A stretch of DNA of 13,982 nucleotides from SURF-13 sp041695325 (GTDB lineage: Bacteria > Pseudomonadota > Gammaproteobacteria > SURF-13). The translations under genes and the position numbers were made by a program. Of this stretch, positions 1 to 7,591 are shown in pieces; within the stretch, counting starts at the first letter, position 1; each line of letters opens with the position of its first letter. The DNA is taken from contig JBGFRC010000028.1 in the NCBI GenBank assembly GCA_041695325.1, forward strand, positions 1 to 13,982. The letters are read 5' to 3'. The notes beneath the pieces are model-generated. The model did no database searches. It was not told the origin of the DNA and saw nothing but the letters and a program-made list of their open reading frames with translations.

Positions 1-338
1 TACTTGGCGAACCACTCGCGGGCCACCACTTCAAAACTGTTTGCCGCCCGGTCAGCCCGCGCCGATTTCGCCGCCTTGCGGTGACCGCTGGGATCAATGC
101 CATCGGCCAACAACTTGCGCGCATTGTCACGGCGATTGCGGGCGTCTTTCAGGCCCGCCTCAGGATAAACACCCAAGGACAACCGTTTTTCCTTGCCGTC
201 GAAGCGGTACTTCAGCCGCCACCACTTCCCGCCGCCCGGTGAAACTTCCAGATAAAGCCCGCGCTCGTCGAACAGCTTCACGGGCTTTTCGCCCGGCTTA
301 GCGTTAGCAGGGTGTTGATAAACCCTGTTTATCAACAC
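1..338 (-). CDS. Tyrosine-type integrase, N-terminal arm-binding part (DUF4102), partial and with disrupted start
   Basis: About 112 residues of the N-terminus are visible; the catalytic part lies beyond the left edge. The minus strand encodes NAKPGEKPVKLFDERGLYLEV-like sequence, then WWRLKYRFDGKEKRLSLGVYPE and LKDARNRR..ARKLLADGIDP. This is the characteristic arm-DNA-binding domain of P4-like island and prophage integrases, which recombine an element into a chromosomal att site. Homology starts abruptly at NAKPG. The usual short N-terminal stretch with its ATG is missing and replaced by the 303-347 palindrome. In frame there is a TGA at 348-350, then only GTG (336-338) or TTG (333-335) as possible starts, both inside the palindrome. 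The gene lies just past the 3' end of tRNA-Ala and reads away from it, the normal layout for a tRNA-targeting integrase. It may be inactive or weakly translated. The family call is firm; the start is not. Confidence 0.85.
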   Translation of the reverse strand, partial: MLINRVYQHPANAKPGEKPVKLFDERGLYLEVSPGGGKWWRLKYRFDGKEKRLSLGVYPEAGLKDARNRRDNARKLLADGIDPSGHRKAAKSARADRAANSFEVVAREWFAK

Positions 339-347
339 CCTGCTAAC
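303..347. repeat. 45-bp palindrome: perfect 21-bp inverted repeat with 3-bp spacer
   Basis: Arms 303-323 and 327-347 are exact reverse complements separated by CCT. The outer 16 bases (GTTAGCAGGGTGTTGA) differ at one position from the left end of the 9775-10016 element (GTTAGCAGGCTGTTGA). The palindrome therefore looks like two terminal repeats of that family joined head to head, or a solo terminal hairpin. It sits exactly where the integrase start codon should be. Confidence 0.85.
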
Positions 348-351
348 TCAC

Positions 352-372
352 TTGCCCCCAATGTTGCCCCCA
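352..372. repeat. Two direct copies of TTGCCCCCA
   Basis: Positions 352-360 and 364-372 are identical 9-mers at 12-bp phasing, just upstream of the integrase. Short direct repeats in this position can be integrase arm-type binding sites. That role is inferred from position only. Confidence 0.45.
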
Positions 373-383
373 CTTGACCCCGG

Positions 384-400
384 ATGTCAATGGATGACAT
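384..400. repeat. Short inverted repeat upstream of the integrase
   Basis: ATGTCA (384-389) and TGACAT (395-400) form perfect 6-bp arms around ATGGA, between the integrase and the tRNA. It could be a protein-binding palindrome for the element. No function can be shown. Confidence 0.3.
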
Positions 401-427
401 TGTCCCTTCCCGGACGCTAACCCAATG

Positions 428-452
428 AAAAAGCCCGCAGTTACGCGGGCTT
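428..452 (-). terminator. Rho-independent terminator after tRNA-Ala
   Basis: Read on the minus strand, AAGCCCGC and GCGGGCTT (arms 445-452 and 431-438) enclose a 6-nt loop, and the second arm runs into a T-run (plus-strand A's 428-432). It lies 34 bp past the tRNA CCA end and fits as the end of the tRNA transcript. Confidence 0.75.
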
Positions 453-485
453 CGGGATTTTTATGGAGTTGTTTGGATGTTGGAT

Positions 486-561
<76 letters not shown>

Positions 562-664
562 ACATTTAAACAATTGTGATGCCGTCCCTGGCGTAACAGC
601 AGTGGCTTCGTTTAGCCCCGGCCAAACCATCCCTGGCTTGGCGTTCGCCGCTTCGCGAGCTCAC

Positions 665-717
665 CCCAGCTGAGCTACCGCCCCACATTTAAACAGTTGT
701 GATGCCATCCCTGGCGC
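665..717 (-). pseudogene. Truncated tRNA-Ala copy: 5' end plus upstream flank
   Basis: The first 20 nt of the tRNA (acceptor 5' strand and start of the D-arm, 665-684 on the minus strand) and about 33 bp of 5' flank repeat the intact gene at an offset of 123 bp. Only two substitutions are seen in the flank up to about 717. After the D-loop the sequence diverges into unrelated DNA, so no tRNA can fold. It looks like a remnant of a tandem tRNA gene or a partial duplication, possibly caused by the neighbouring integration site. Confidence 0.8.
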
Positions 718-817
718 AGTGCCCCCAGGACATAAGCATTGTATCATCACCCTACCCGTGATTCCATTATGACCGCCGCTGTTGGCGTCCTGCGGGCTGT
801 TCCAGTACTCTAATCAC

Positions 818-1498
818 ATGACTCCGTCGCGTTTAAGCATCATCGTGCCCGTGCTCAACGAGGCAGATGGCATAACAGCCAGCTTGCAGCCGTTGCAGAC
901 GTGGCGCGCGCGCGGGCATGAAATCATCCTGGCGGACGGCGGCAGTAGCGACGCCACCGTCGCGCTGGCTGAGCCCTGGGTGGACAAGATCATACGCAGC
1001 GGGCGCGGACGGGCGCGGCAGATGAACACGGGGGCGCGCGCGGCGCGTGGTGACGTGCTGCTGTTTTTACACGCGGATACGCAACTGCCGCCGGATGCGG
1101 ATGCGCTTATCCTCGACGCCCTGCAAGCGCGCGCCTGGGGGCATTTCGACGTGCGGCTGTCCGGCGCGCATCCCTTGCTGCGCGTAGTGGAAACGCTGAT
1201 GAACCGGCGCTCGCGCCTCACCGGCATCGCCACCGGCGATCAAGCCATTTTTGTGCGCCGCGCCCTGTTTGAGAAAACTGGCGGCTATCCGGACATTCCG
1301 CTCATGGAAGACATCGCCCTCTCGCGCGCGTTAAAAAAACATGGCCCGCCGCTCTGCATGAAACAGCGCGTGCTCACCTCCAGCCGCCGCTGGGAACAGC
1401 ATGGCATACTGCGTACGATTTTGCTGATGTGGAAGCTGCGACTCGCGTATGCCCTGGGCGCGGATCCGGCCCGGCTCGTAAGGCACTATTATCCATGA
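818..1498 (+). CDS. Family 2 glycosyltransferase, TIGR04283 type
   Basis: The product is a 226-residue GT-A fold sugar transferase. Visible motifs are SIIVPVLNEA (7-16), ADGGSSD (39-45, nucleotide-sugar binding), GRGRARQMNTGA (62-73), FLHADT (83-88, the DxD-like metal site), TGDQAIFV (139-146) and MEDIALSRAL (163-172). This pattern is that of the TIGR04283 group, named as transferase 2 next to a radical SAM/selenodomain protein and also annotated as an arsenosugar-type glycosyltransferase. No radical SAM gene is in view, so the acceptor is unknown. The ATG at 818 puts the first beta strand at residue 7, as in the family; a TTG at 782 would add 12 unconserved residues. No clear ribosome site is seen. 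The stop overlaps the next start by 4 nt (ATGA). Confidence 0.88.
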   Translation: MTPSRLSIIVPVLNEADGITASLQPLQTWRARGHEIILADGGSSDATVALAEPWVDKIIRSGRGRARQMNTGARAARGDVLLFLHADTQLPPDADALILDALQARAWGHFDVRLSGAHPLLRVVETLMNRRSRLTGIATGDQAIFVRRALFEKTGGYPDIPLMEDIALSRALKKHGPPLCMKQRVLTSSRRWEQHGILRTILLMWKLRLAYALGADPARLVRHYYP

Positions 1499-2133
1499 CG
1501 CAACCTACACCCTTCCCCGGTGGGGTCATACTGATTTTCGCCAAGGCGCCGGTTGCGGGCGAGGTAAAGACGCGCGTGATCCCCGCCTTGGGCGCGCAAG
1601 GCGCGGCGCATCTGCATGAGCAACTGGCGCGGCGCTGCATCGCTGAGGCCTGCTCCGCCGCGCTCTGCCCGGTGCAGCTTTGGTGCGCGCCGGATGCGGC
1701 GCATCCCTTTTTCGCGCACTGCCAAAAAGAATTTGGCGTCCCCCTGCGAACTCAACAAGGGGAAGATTTAGGCGCGCGCATGGCGCATGCCTCACGCACG
1801 GCGCTGGAGACGGCCTCCTACGCGGTCATCATCGGCACGGACTGCCCGGATTTGACGGCGCATGATCTGCGTGCGGCGTTGGACGCGCTGCAACAAGGCC
1901 ATGACGCCGTGCTCGGCCCGGCCGAGGACGGCGGGTACGTGCTGCTGGGCCTGCGCCGGACCGCGCCGCTGCTGTTTGAAAATATGCCGTGGGGCACGGG
2001 ACAGGTGCTGGCGCTTACACGCGCGCGCCTGAAGCGGTTACAATGGCGCTGGCATGAACTGCCTGCGCGCCGTGACGTGGACCGGCCGCAAGACCTTGAC
2101 CATCCGCTCATCCAGAACGTACTGCACCTCTGA
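1495..2133 (+). CDS. TIGR04282/DUF2064 nucleotidyltransferase-like protein
   Basis: The 212-residue product belongs to the CofC/MobA-like fold group called transferase 1, rSAM/selenodomain-associated. Motifs are IFAKAPVAGEVKTRVIPALG (14-33, the nucleotide-binding loop), GTDCPDL (114-120) and GPAEDGGYVLLG (141-152), all diagnostic for DUF2064. The family is thought to make an activated sugar or similar intermediate. Pairing with a TIGR04283 glycosyltransferase is a recurrent arrangement, which suggests that one supplies the donor and the other transfers it; that functional link is inferred. The ATG at 1495 overlaps the upstream stop in ATGA, indicating translational coupling. The stop TGA shares its last base with the mogA ATG. 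An upstream in-frame extension would only overlap the previous gene. Confidence 0.88.
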   Translation: MTQPTPFPGGVILIFAKAPVAGEVKTRVIPALGAQGAAHLHEQLARRCIAEACSAALCPVQLWCAPDAAHPFFAHCQKEFGVPLRTQQGEDLGARMAHASRTALETASYAVIIGTDCPDLTAHDLRAALDALQQGHDAVLGPAEDGGYVLLGLRRTAPLLFENMPWGTGQVLALTRARLKRLQWRWHELPARRDVDRPQDLDHPLIQNVLHL

Positions 2134-2669
2134 TGGAACCCTCTCCGGCACGCATCGGCATCGTCACCGTCTCCGACCGCGCGAGCGGCGGCGTTTACCA
2201 GGACTTGGGCGGACCTGCGATACGCGAGGCGCTGGAAAAAATCCTCGCCACGCCGTGGCAGGCGCTGTCGTGCGTGATCCCCGACGAGCGGCCGGTGATC
2301 GAGGAAACGCTCAAGGATTTGTGCGACGCGCAGGGCTGCTGCCTGGTGGTCACCACCGGCGGCACCGGCCCCGCGCCGCGTGACATCACGCCGGAGGCGA
2401 CGGAGGCGGTGTGCGACAAGATACTGGATGGCTTCGGCGAACAGATGCGCGCGGTGTCGTTGAAGGTCGTCCCGACCGCGATACTGTCGCGCCAGATCGC
2501 GGGCATACGCGGCAAGTCGCTCATCATCAATCTGCCGGGCAAACCTTCCTCCATCGCCGACTGCCTGCACGCGGTGTTTCCCGCCGTGCCTTATTGCATA
2601 GACCTCATCGGCGGACCGTATCTTGAAACGAACCCCGACGTGCTCGTCGCATTCCGTCCGAAAAAATAA
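2133..2669 (+). CDS. mogA: Molybdopterin adenylyltransferase MogA
   Basis: MogA activates molybdopterin by adenylylation with ATP so that MoeA can insert molybdate, a late step of molybdenum cofactor synthesis in the cytoplasm. The 178-residue protein closely follows the E. coli MogA pattern: SDRAS..VYQD (14-24), IPDE (D51), TTGGTGPAPRDITPE (74-88, with D84), FGEQMR (101-106), PTAILSRQ (114-121), NLPGKP (133-138) and a GPYLET..V..FRPK tail. D51 and D84 correspond to the catalytic acidic residues. It is about 15 residues shorter than the E. coli protein because a loop before the VPYC segment is reduced. It overlaps the preceding gene by one base, so it is cotranscribed with two genes that have no known role in this cofactor. 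No other molybdenum cofactor gene is in the window. Confidence 0.93.
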   Translation: MEPSPARIGIVTVSDRASGGVYQDLGGPAIREALEKILATPWQALSCVIPDERPVIEETLKDLCDAQGCCLVVTTGGTGPAPRDITPEATEAVCDKILDGFGEQMRAVSLKVVPTAILSRQIAGIRGKSLIINLPGKPSSIADCLHAVFPAVPYCIDLIGGPYLETNPDVLVAFRPKK

Positions 2670-2674
2670 ACACA

Positions 2675-3538
2675 ATGACGCCTGCCGATTTTTTAAAGAC
2701 GCTGCCCCAATATCTCGTCCCGCAGCATTTACTTTCCAGACTCATGTATCTCCTCAGCCGCTGCCGGCTGCGGGCGTGGAAAGACTGGCAGATCCGCTGG
2801 TTCATTCGCCGCTACGGCGTGGATATGAGCATCGCCGCGGAACCCGATGCGCGGGCGTATGTAAACTTCAATCATTTTTTTACGCGCGCACTGAAGCCGG
2901 ACGCGCGCCCCGTCGTGAGCGGCGCGCAGGATATTGCCTGCCCGGTGGACGGCGTGGTGAGCCAGCTAGGCGCCATTCAGGACGGACGTATTTTCCAGGC
3001 CAAGGGCCATACCTTCAACCTGGAGAATTTACTGGGCGGCTCCGCCGCGCGCGCAGCAGCATTTCACAACGGCCAATTCGCCACGCTCTATCTCTCGCCC
3101 AGGGACTATCACCGCATCCACATGCCGCTCGGCGGACGGCTGCGCGAGATGGTGTATGTGCCGGGAAAATTATTCAGCGTGAACGCGCGCACCACCTCGG
3201 TGGTACCCAATTTATTCGCGCGCAACGAGCGCGTCATCACTATGTTCGACACCGACGCGGGGCCGATGGCGCTGGTGCTGGTCGGCGCGCTGTTTGTAGG
3301 CAGCATCGAAACGGTGTGGTCGGGCGCAGTTACGCCGCCCTTTGGAAAAACGATACGGCAGTGGAATTATCAAAACGAAAATATCCGCCTTGAACGCGGC
3401 GCGGAGATGGGGCGCTTCAACATGGGCTCGACGGTGATCGTGCTGTTCAGCCCGGGCCGCAGCGTCTGGCGCCCCGGCCTCCATGCCGATATGGCGGTAC
3501 GAATGGGGGATCTGCTGGGCAAGCTTGAAAAGCCGTAG
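2675..3538 (+). CDS. psd: Phosphatidylserine decarboxylase proenzyme
   Basis: Psd makes phosphatidylethanolamine from phosphatidylserine at the inner membrane and self-cleaves to create its pyruvoyl group. The 287-residue product contains VNFNHFFTRALKPDARP (63-79), CPVDGVVSQLG (89-99, D92), YHRIHMP (145-151, H149) and MGRFNMGSTVIVLF (245-258). Cleavage is expected between G251 and S252. D92, H149 and S252 match the self-cleavage triad. The usual LGST is MGST here, a conservative change next to the scissile bond. Length is normal for the short gammaproteobacterial form. It starts 5 nt after mogA and is the last gene of the plus-strand operon, converging on degP with only 23 bp between the stops and no clear terminator. 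Confidence 0.95.
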   Translation: MTPADFLKTLPQYLVPQHLLSRLMYLLSRCRLRAWKDWQIRWFIRRYGVDMSIAAEPDARAYVNFNHFFTRALKPDARPVVSGAQDIACPVDGVVSQLGAIQDGRIFQAKGHTFNLENLLGGSAARAAAFHNGQFATLYLSPRDYHRIHMPLGGRLREMVYVPGKLFSVNARTTSVVPNLFARNERVITMFDTDAGPMALVLVGALFVGSIETVWSGAVTPPFGKTIRQWNYQNENIRLERGAEMGRFNMGSTVIVLFSPGRSVWRPGLHADMAVRMGDLLGKLEKP

Positions 3539-3561
3539 GGGGAGGGATTTATCAGGTAGGG

Positions 3562-4962
3562 CTACTCCTCCAGCTTCAACGCCAGGAACAACGTGCTCCT
3601 GCCGCGCTGCACCAGGATGGGAACGGATTTATTCCTAGGCAGGGCCTCGACCTGTTTGGCGAACGCGCTCACGCTTTTCACGTCCTTGTTGTTGAGCTTG
3701 AGTATCACGTCGCCGCGGCGCAGGCCGGCGCGCTGGCCGGGGCCGCTGCCTACTTTGCGCACGACGATCCCACCGGTCACGTCCAGCTGTTTGCGCTGCT
3801 CTGCGTTCAGGTCTTCCACGACGATGCCCAGCGGATTGTCAGATTGGTCTTCCGTATCGTCCCGGCCGAGCTTGATTTCCTCATCCTTGGGCAACTCGGC
3901 AATCTTCACTCTCAGGGTGAGCGGTCTGCCGTTGCGGATCACCTTCACCGTAGCAGCCTCGCCGACCTTGCTCCTGCCGACGAGGCGCGGCAGCATGGAG
4001 GATTCCTCCACCGGCTTGCCGTCGAACTCGACGATGACGTCACCCACCTGAATGCCGGCCTTCTGCGCCGGACCGTCGGGCAGCAGCTTCGCCACCAGCG
4101 CGCCTTGCGGCTTCTCCATACCGAACGATTCGGCCAGCTCCGCGGTGACCTCCTGAATCAGGATACCGAGCCAGCCGCGCGTGACCCGCCCCTTGCTCCT
4201 CAACTGATCGGTCACCTCCATCGCCACGTCTATCGGGATGGCGAACGACAACCCCATGAAGCCGCCGCTGCGGCTGTAGATCTGCGAGTTGATGCCGATC
4301 ACCTCGCCGTTCATGTTGAACAGCGGACCGCCGGAGTTGCCGGGGTTGATGGCGACGTCGGTTTGAATGAACGGCACGTAGCTTTCCGCAGGCAGGCTGC
4401 GCCCGATGGCGCTGATGATGCCCGCGGTCGCGGAGTGATCGAAGCCGAAGGGCGAGCCGATGGCGTATACCCATTCGCCGACCTTCAGGTTGCCTGAATC
4501 GCCGATTTTGACCACCGGCAGATTGTCGGTGGCGATCTTGAGCAGGGCGATGTCGCTGCGCTCGTCGCGGCCCACGATCTTCGCGGCCAGCTCGCGCCGG
4601 TCGCTCAGGCGCACGATGATCTTGTCGGCGTTGTCCACCACGTGATTGTTGGTGAGCACGTAGCCCTCGGCGGAGATAATGAATCCGGAGCCCAGCGAGT
4701 GGGTGTCGAAATCGGGCACATGGTCGCCGTCGCCGAAAAAATGACGGAAAAATTCGTCAAACGGCGTGCCGTCCGGCATGCGCGGCATCCTGGGGTGTTT
4801 CATCTTCTGCGTGGTGCTGATGTTCACCACCGCGGGGCTGCTCTTTTCGATGAGATCGGTGAAATCCGGCAGCTCGCGCGCCTGTGCGATAAACGCGAAG
4901 CTCGCCAGCCATCCCGCCACAACAACCAACAAAATGCGCTTACCTGCGCTGTTTGACTCCAT
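3562..4962 (-). CDS. degP: Periplasmic serine protease/chaperone, DegP/MucD family
   Basis: This HtrA-type protease degrades or refolds damaged envelope proteins. From the ATG at 4960-4962 it is 466 residues. A signal peptide covers about 1-28 with a cut after AQA, followed by a trypsin-like domain with the triad TNNHVVD (H107), RSDIALLK (D137) and NPGNSGGPL (S210). Two PDZ domains follow, at about 263-360 and 378-464. This start is preferred because GGGAG lies 5 nt upstream on the minus strand; the GTG two codons earlier would overlap that site. It is the last gene of the rpoE operon, the place held by mucD in Pseudomonas, so mucD is an equally good name. The spacer after rseC is 23 bp. Confidence 0.94.
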   Translation of the reverse strand: MESNSAGKRILLVVVAGWLASFAFIAQARELPDFTDLIEKSSPAVVNISTTQKMKHPRMPRMPDGTPFDEFFRHFFGDGDHVPDFDTHSLGSGFIISAEGYVLTNNHVVDNADKIIVRLSDRRELAAKIVGRDERSDIALLKIATDNLPVVKIGDSGNLKVGEWVYAIGSPFGFDHSATAGIISAIGRSLPAESYVPFIQTDVAINPGNSGGPLFNMNGEVIGINSQIYSRSGGFMGLSFAIPIDVAMEVTDQLRSKGRVTRGWLGILIQEVTAELAESFGMEKPQGALVAKLLPDGPAQKAGIQVGDVIVEFDGKPVEESSMLPRLVGRSKVGEAATVKVIRNGRPLTLRVKIAELPKDEEIKLGRDDTEDQSDNPLGIVVEDLNAEQRKQLDVTGGIVVRKVGSGPGQRAGLRRGDVILKLNNKDVKSVSAFAKQVEALPRNKSVPILVQRGRSTLFLALKLEE

Positions 4963-4985
4963 AAACACTCCCGCTATGTCGTTAT

Positions 4986-5426
4986 TTAATAAGTGGATAT
5001 ACGCCTGAGCACGACCGGCTGATAACGCGGATCATGCGCGATGCGCGCGTTGTAGCGGCGCAGCCAGAGCTGGCCCGCCATGAACCCCACCGCCGCCGCG
5101 GCGGCGGTATAAAGCTCGCCCCCGACTGCCAGCCATTCGGCGCCGAGCGCGAACGCCAGCAACGCGAGCAGCGGCACGGCGTACACCGCCCATGATCCGC
5201 GCAGCACGGCCTGTTCCGCGACGCCGATCACCACCTCATCACCCACCTCGGCGCGCAAGGTGTTGAGCGCGCGCACCCGCGCGCGCTTGACGCCGAACAG
5301 CTTGTCAAACAGGGAGGCGCCACAGCCCTTTTGTTGCGCGCAGGCGCCGCAACCGGTTTTGCGTTCCGCCTCCACCCAGGCGTACCCCTGTTCCAGCTTG
5401 ACGACGCGCGCGGCCTGTTCGATCAC
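4986..5426 (-). CDS. rseC: RseC/MucC family inner-membrane regulator of sigma-E
   Basis: The product is 146 residues. An N-terminal cysteine-rich part has CGAC...C (C26, C29, C35) in the typical position after the MIEQ..RVV..E start. A small soluble segment follows, then two membrane spans at about 76-100 and 104-122. RseC modulates sigma-E signalling and, in other bacteria, electron delivery to Rsx/SoxR-type complexes; the exact role here is not known. The start is GTG at 5424-5426, overlapping the rseB stop as GTGA, so it is probably translated by coupling. It is cotranscribed with rpoE, rseA, rseB and degP. Confidence 0.88.
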   Translation of the reverse strand: MIEQAARVVKLEQGYAWVEAERKTGCGACAQQKGCGASLFDKLFGVKRARVRALNTLRAEVGDEVVIGVAEQAVLRGSWAVYAVPLLALLAFALGAEWLAVGGELYTAAAAAVGFMAGQLWLRRYNARIAHDPRYQPVVLRRISTY

Positions 5427-6409
5427 GGCGCCTGTTCCATGCGCACCGATTCGGCAATCATGCGCACCGTCCGTTCCGGCACCCCGCCCACCACCGTGAT
5501 CTGATGCTCCTGTATCACGCTGCCATAGGCGTGCACCGCGCCCATGCGCCTTGCGCCCTTGAAGCCGGGCGCGCCGTCGAGCTTTTCGATGAACACCGAC
5601 ACCGCGGCCAATCCGTCGGACAGGACGATGTGCTCCACGGGCGCGGCGTGGACGGACAGGGTGCGATGCTCGTGTTCGGATTGTGTGTATCCTTCTGGCA
5701 TGCGCGTGACGCGCCAGACCTTGGCCGGCGCCGGATCTGGCGCCGGCGCATCCTCGGCCGCGCCGCTCGGCGTTTCGGCGCCTTCATCCGGATCGGGCAG
5801 TCCTGCGGGCGGCTGGGGGTAAAGCTCCAAGGTGGTGAACATCAGTTGTTCCAGCGGCGCATCCTGTGCATTGATGAGCTCATACTTGAGCAACAGGCCG
5901 CTGGCTTCGTCTATCCAGAGGCGGTAACCGTAGCGGTAGGCGTCGCGCGGGCTCACCCGCACCACGCGTGCCAGGCGATCCGCCACCCGCCCCTCCCCGC
6001 TCAGGGAAAAATCGTAGTACCTGTCCAGTGTGGCATCGTTGCTGAACAATCCGGCGGGAAACGGTTTGCGCGGACGGCTCATGGCCACCACCTCCGCACT
6101 GTGCTGATACTGAATACTGGTGACCACCCTGGGGTCGCGCATCATCTCGCGCCCCACGCCGTTCAGCACGATAAGCCGTTCCTGTTCGCCGCGCGGGCCC
6201 GCGCCGTGAATGATGCGCATACTGACCATTTGGCCGTTATGCAGATAGACAAAGGTGCCTTCATAGTTGAGCGTACGCGCCGCATGGGACATCTTTTCCA
6301 GCCACAGGCGCGCGGCGTCCGCGTCCTCCCCGGCGCGCAGCAGCGGCGCGGACAGCAACAGCGCGCATGCGGCGCCCGCAGTGAGCAGCCTCATGTCATG
6401 CGGTCTCAC
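5423..6409 (-). CDS. rseB: Sigma-E regulatory protein RseB/MucB
   Basis: RseB is periplasmic. It binds the RseA periplasmic part, shields it from DegS cleavage and senses mislocalised lipoprotein or LPS. The 328-residue product has a signal peptide (about 1-26), an N-terminal LolA-like domain with LNYEGTFVYLHNGQM (47-61), and a C-terminal domain from about 230 (VWRVTRMPEGY, HIVLSDGLAAVSVFIE, GVPERTVRMIAESV). The two are joined by an acidic, proline- and alanine-rich linker (204-229) that is longer than expected. The GTG start at 6407-6409 forms GTGA with the rseA stop. An ATG five codons later (6392-6394) also leaves a good signal peptide and cannot be excluded. Confidence 0.92.
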   Translation of the reverse strand: MRPHDMRLLTAGAACALLLSAPLLRAGEDADAARLWLEKMSHAARTLNYEGTFVYLHNGQMVSMRIIHGAGPRGEQERLIVLNGVGREMMRDPRVVTSIQYQHSAEVVAMSRPRKPFPAGLFSNDATLDRYYDFSLSGEGRVADRLARVVRVSPRDAYRYGYRLWIDEASGLLLKYELINAQDAPLEQLMFTTLELYPQPPAGLPDPDEGAETPSGAAEDAPAPDPAPAKVWRVTRMPEGYTQSEHEHRTLSVHAAPVEHIVLSDGLAAVSVFIEKLDGAPGFKGARRMGAVHAYGSVIQEHQITVVGGVPERTVRMIAESVRMEQAP

Positions 6410-6951
6410 TCGTTGGGATCGAAGGCCGCGCTGCGCGCGTAGGGCAACATGCCCTGCATTCCGGCGGAGGTAACGTATTCGTTATGGTTGGTAAGGTAAT
6501 TGTGCAACTTGGGGGCGTGGGGTTTATTGGCCGTCAGTTGAGTCTGCGCGCCGGACAATTCGTTAACGGATTGCGGCGTCGCCGTCTCCGGTGCGGATGC
6601 GTCGGCGAACTGCGTCGTTTGCGGGGCGGTCTGCACGCTCAACACCGCGATGGCGGCGACGGAGGCGGCGACCGCGAGGCCGGCGAACCATTTTAGGGCG
6701 GGCATTCGCGGCGCCAGCCCGCGCGGGGCGAATGTGACGGGTTCGGATTCCAGCGCTTTGGCGACGCGCGCGCCCAGACAGGGCTGAATCTCCGCTCCCC
6801 CGCCGCCGCGCAGCACCGCGCCGATCAGGTGATAGTGCCGCCAGCAGTGGCGTAATTCAAGGTCCTGCTCCAATACCGTAATAAGACGGCCGGTCTGGAG
6901 TTCAGACACCTCGCCGTCCACCAATGCGGATATTTCTTCTTTACTCGCCAT
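6406..6951 (-). CDS. rseA: Anti-sigma-E factor RseA/MucA
   Basis: RseA is a single-span inner-membrane protein that holds RpoE inactive until stress proteolysis. The 181-residue protein has the sigma-binding N-terminal domain (KEEISALVDGE near 4-14, HCWRHYHLIGAVLRG 35-49), one membrane span at about 86-106, and a periplasmic C-terminal region ending with YLTNHNEYV and GMLPYARSAAF, typical of the RseA/MucA C-terminal domain that contacts RseB. The ATG at 6949-6951 is chosen over the GTG at 6958-6960 because it fits the short family N-terminus and has AGGT just upstream. It follows rpoE by about 21 bp and overlaps the rseB start. Confidence 0.9.
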   Translation of the reverse strand: MASKEEISALVDGEVSELQTGRLITVLEQDLELRHCWRHYHLIGAVLRGGGGAEIQPCLGARVAKALESEPVTFAPRGLAPRMPALKWFAGLAVAASVAAIAVLSVQTAPQTTQFADASAPETATPQSVNELSGAQTQLTANKPHAPKLHNYLTNHNEYVTSAGMQGMLPYARSAAFDPNE

Positions 6952-6972
6952 AACCTGCACCTGCCTATAATC

Positions 6973-7548
6973 TCAATCCAGCAACGGCTTTAACTTCTCA
7001 TCTATCGCCTCGCGCGCACGGAAGATGCGGGAACGCACCGTGCCCACCGGGCAGTCCATCGCCGCGGCAATCTCCTCGTAACTCAGGCCCTCCAGCTCGC
7101 GCAGCGTGATGGCGGTGCGCAAGTCGGGCGGCAGCTGCTCGATAGTGTTGAACACCGTATTCCGTATCTCGTCGCTGAGTAACACGTGCTCCGGCGTGCC
7201 GCCCTCCTTCAGGGCCGGCTCGTTGGCCAGGCGCTCCGCGTCTTCCATCTCAATGTCTTCCGTCGGCGGCCTGCGTCCCTGGGCCACCAGATAATTCTTG
7301 GCCGTATTGTCGGCGATCCGGTACAGCCAGGTATAAAACGCGCTCTCGCCGCGAAAATTAGGCAGCGCGCGGTACGCCTTGATGAAGGTCTCCTGCGCGA
7401 TATCCTGGGCCTCGCTGGCGTCACGCACATAGCGCCCGATCTGCTTTATAATCTTGTGCTGGTACTTGAGCACCAGCATGTCGAACGCCCGCTTGTCCCC
7501 CCGCTGGACACGCCGCACCAGCTCCTGATCAACTGTACGCTCGGCCAC
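6973..7548 (-). CDS. rpoE: RNA polymerase sigma factor RpoE (sigma-E/AlgU)
   Basis: This ECF sigma factor for envelope stress has 191 residues and follows E. coli RpoE almost motif for motif. Region 2 contains YQHKI, QETFIKAYRALPNFRGES and FYTWLYRIADNTAKNYL; VAQGRRPP follows. Region 4 contains LPPDLRTAITLRELEGLSYE and EIAAAMDCPVGTVRSRIFRA, a helix-turn-helix for the -35 box. The start is GTG (7546-7548), preceded by a GGGGA ribosome site 8 nt upstream. It heads the rpoE-rseA-rseB-rseC-degP operon and is divergent from nadB, as in E. coli. A sigma-E-like promoter at 7592-7619 suggests autoregulation. Confidence 0.97.
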   Translation of the reverse strand: MAERTVDQELVRRVQRGDKRAFDMLVLKYQHKIIKQIGRYVRDASEAQDIAQETFIKAYRALPNFRGESAFYTWLYRIADNTAKNYLVAQGRRPPTEDIEMEDAERLANEPALKEGGTPEHVLLSDEIRNTVFNTIEQLPPDLRTAITLRELEGLSYEEIAAAMDCPVGTVRSRIFRAREAIDEKLKPLLD

Positions 7549-7591
7549 TTAAGGCGTCCCCTTGCGGTCGCGGGCAGTCCCTTGCTGCTTC

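Noticed and set aside
41..301. 86-residue plus-strand ORF
   Set aside because: It is antisense to the integrase, whose family motifs are clear on the other strand.
1818..2675. 285-residue minus-strand ORF
   Set aside because: It is antisense to the DUF2064 gene and mogA; it is Arg/Ala-rich with no family motif, a typical high-GC shadow.
2623..3393. 256-residue plus-strand ORF
   Set aside because: It is out of frame with mogA and psd and low-complexity; psd has all its catalytic motifs in the other frame.
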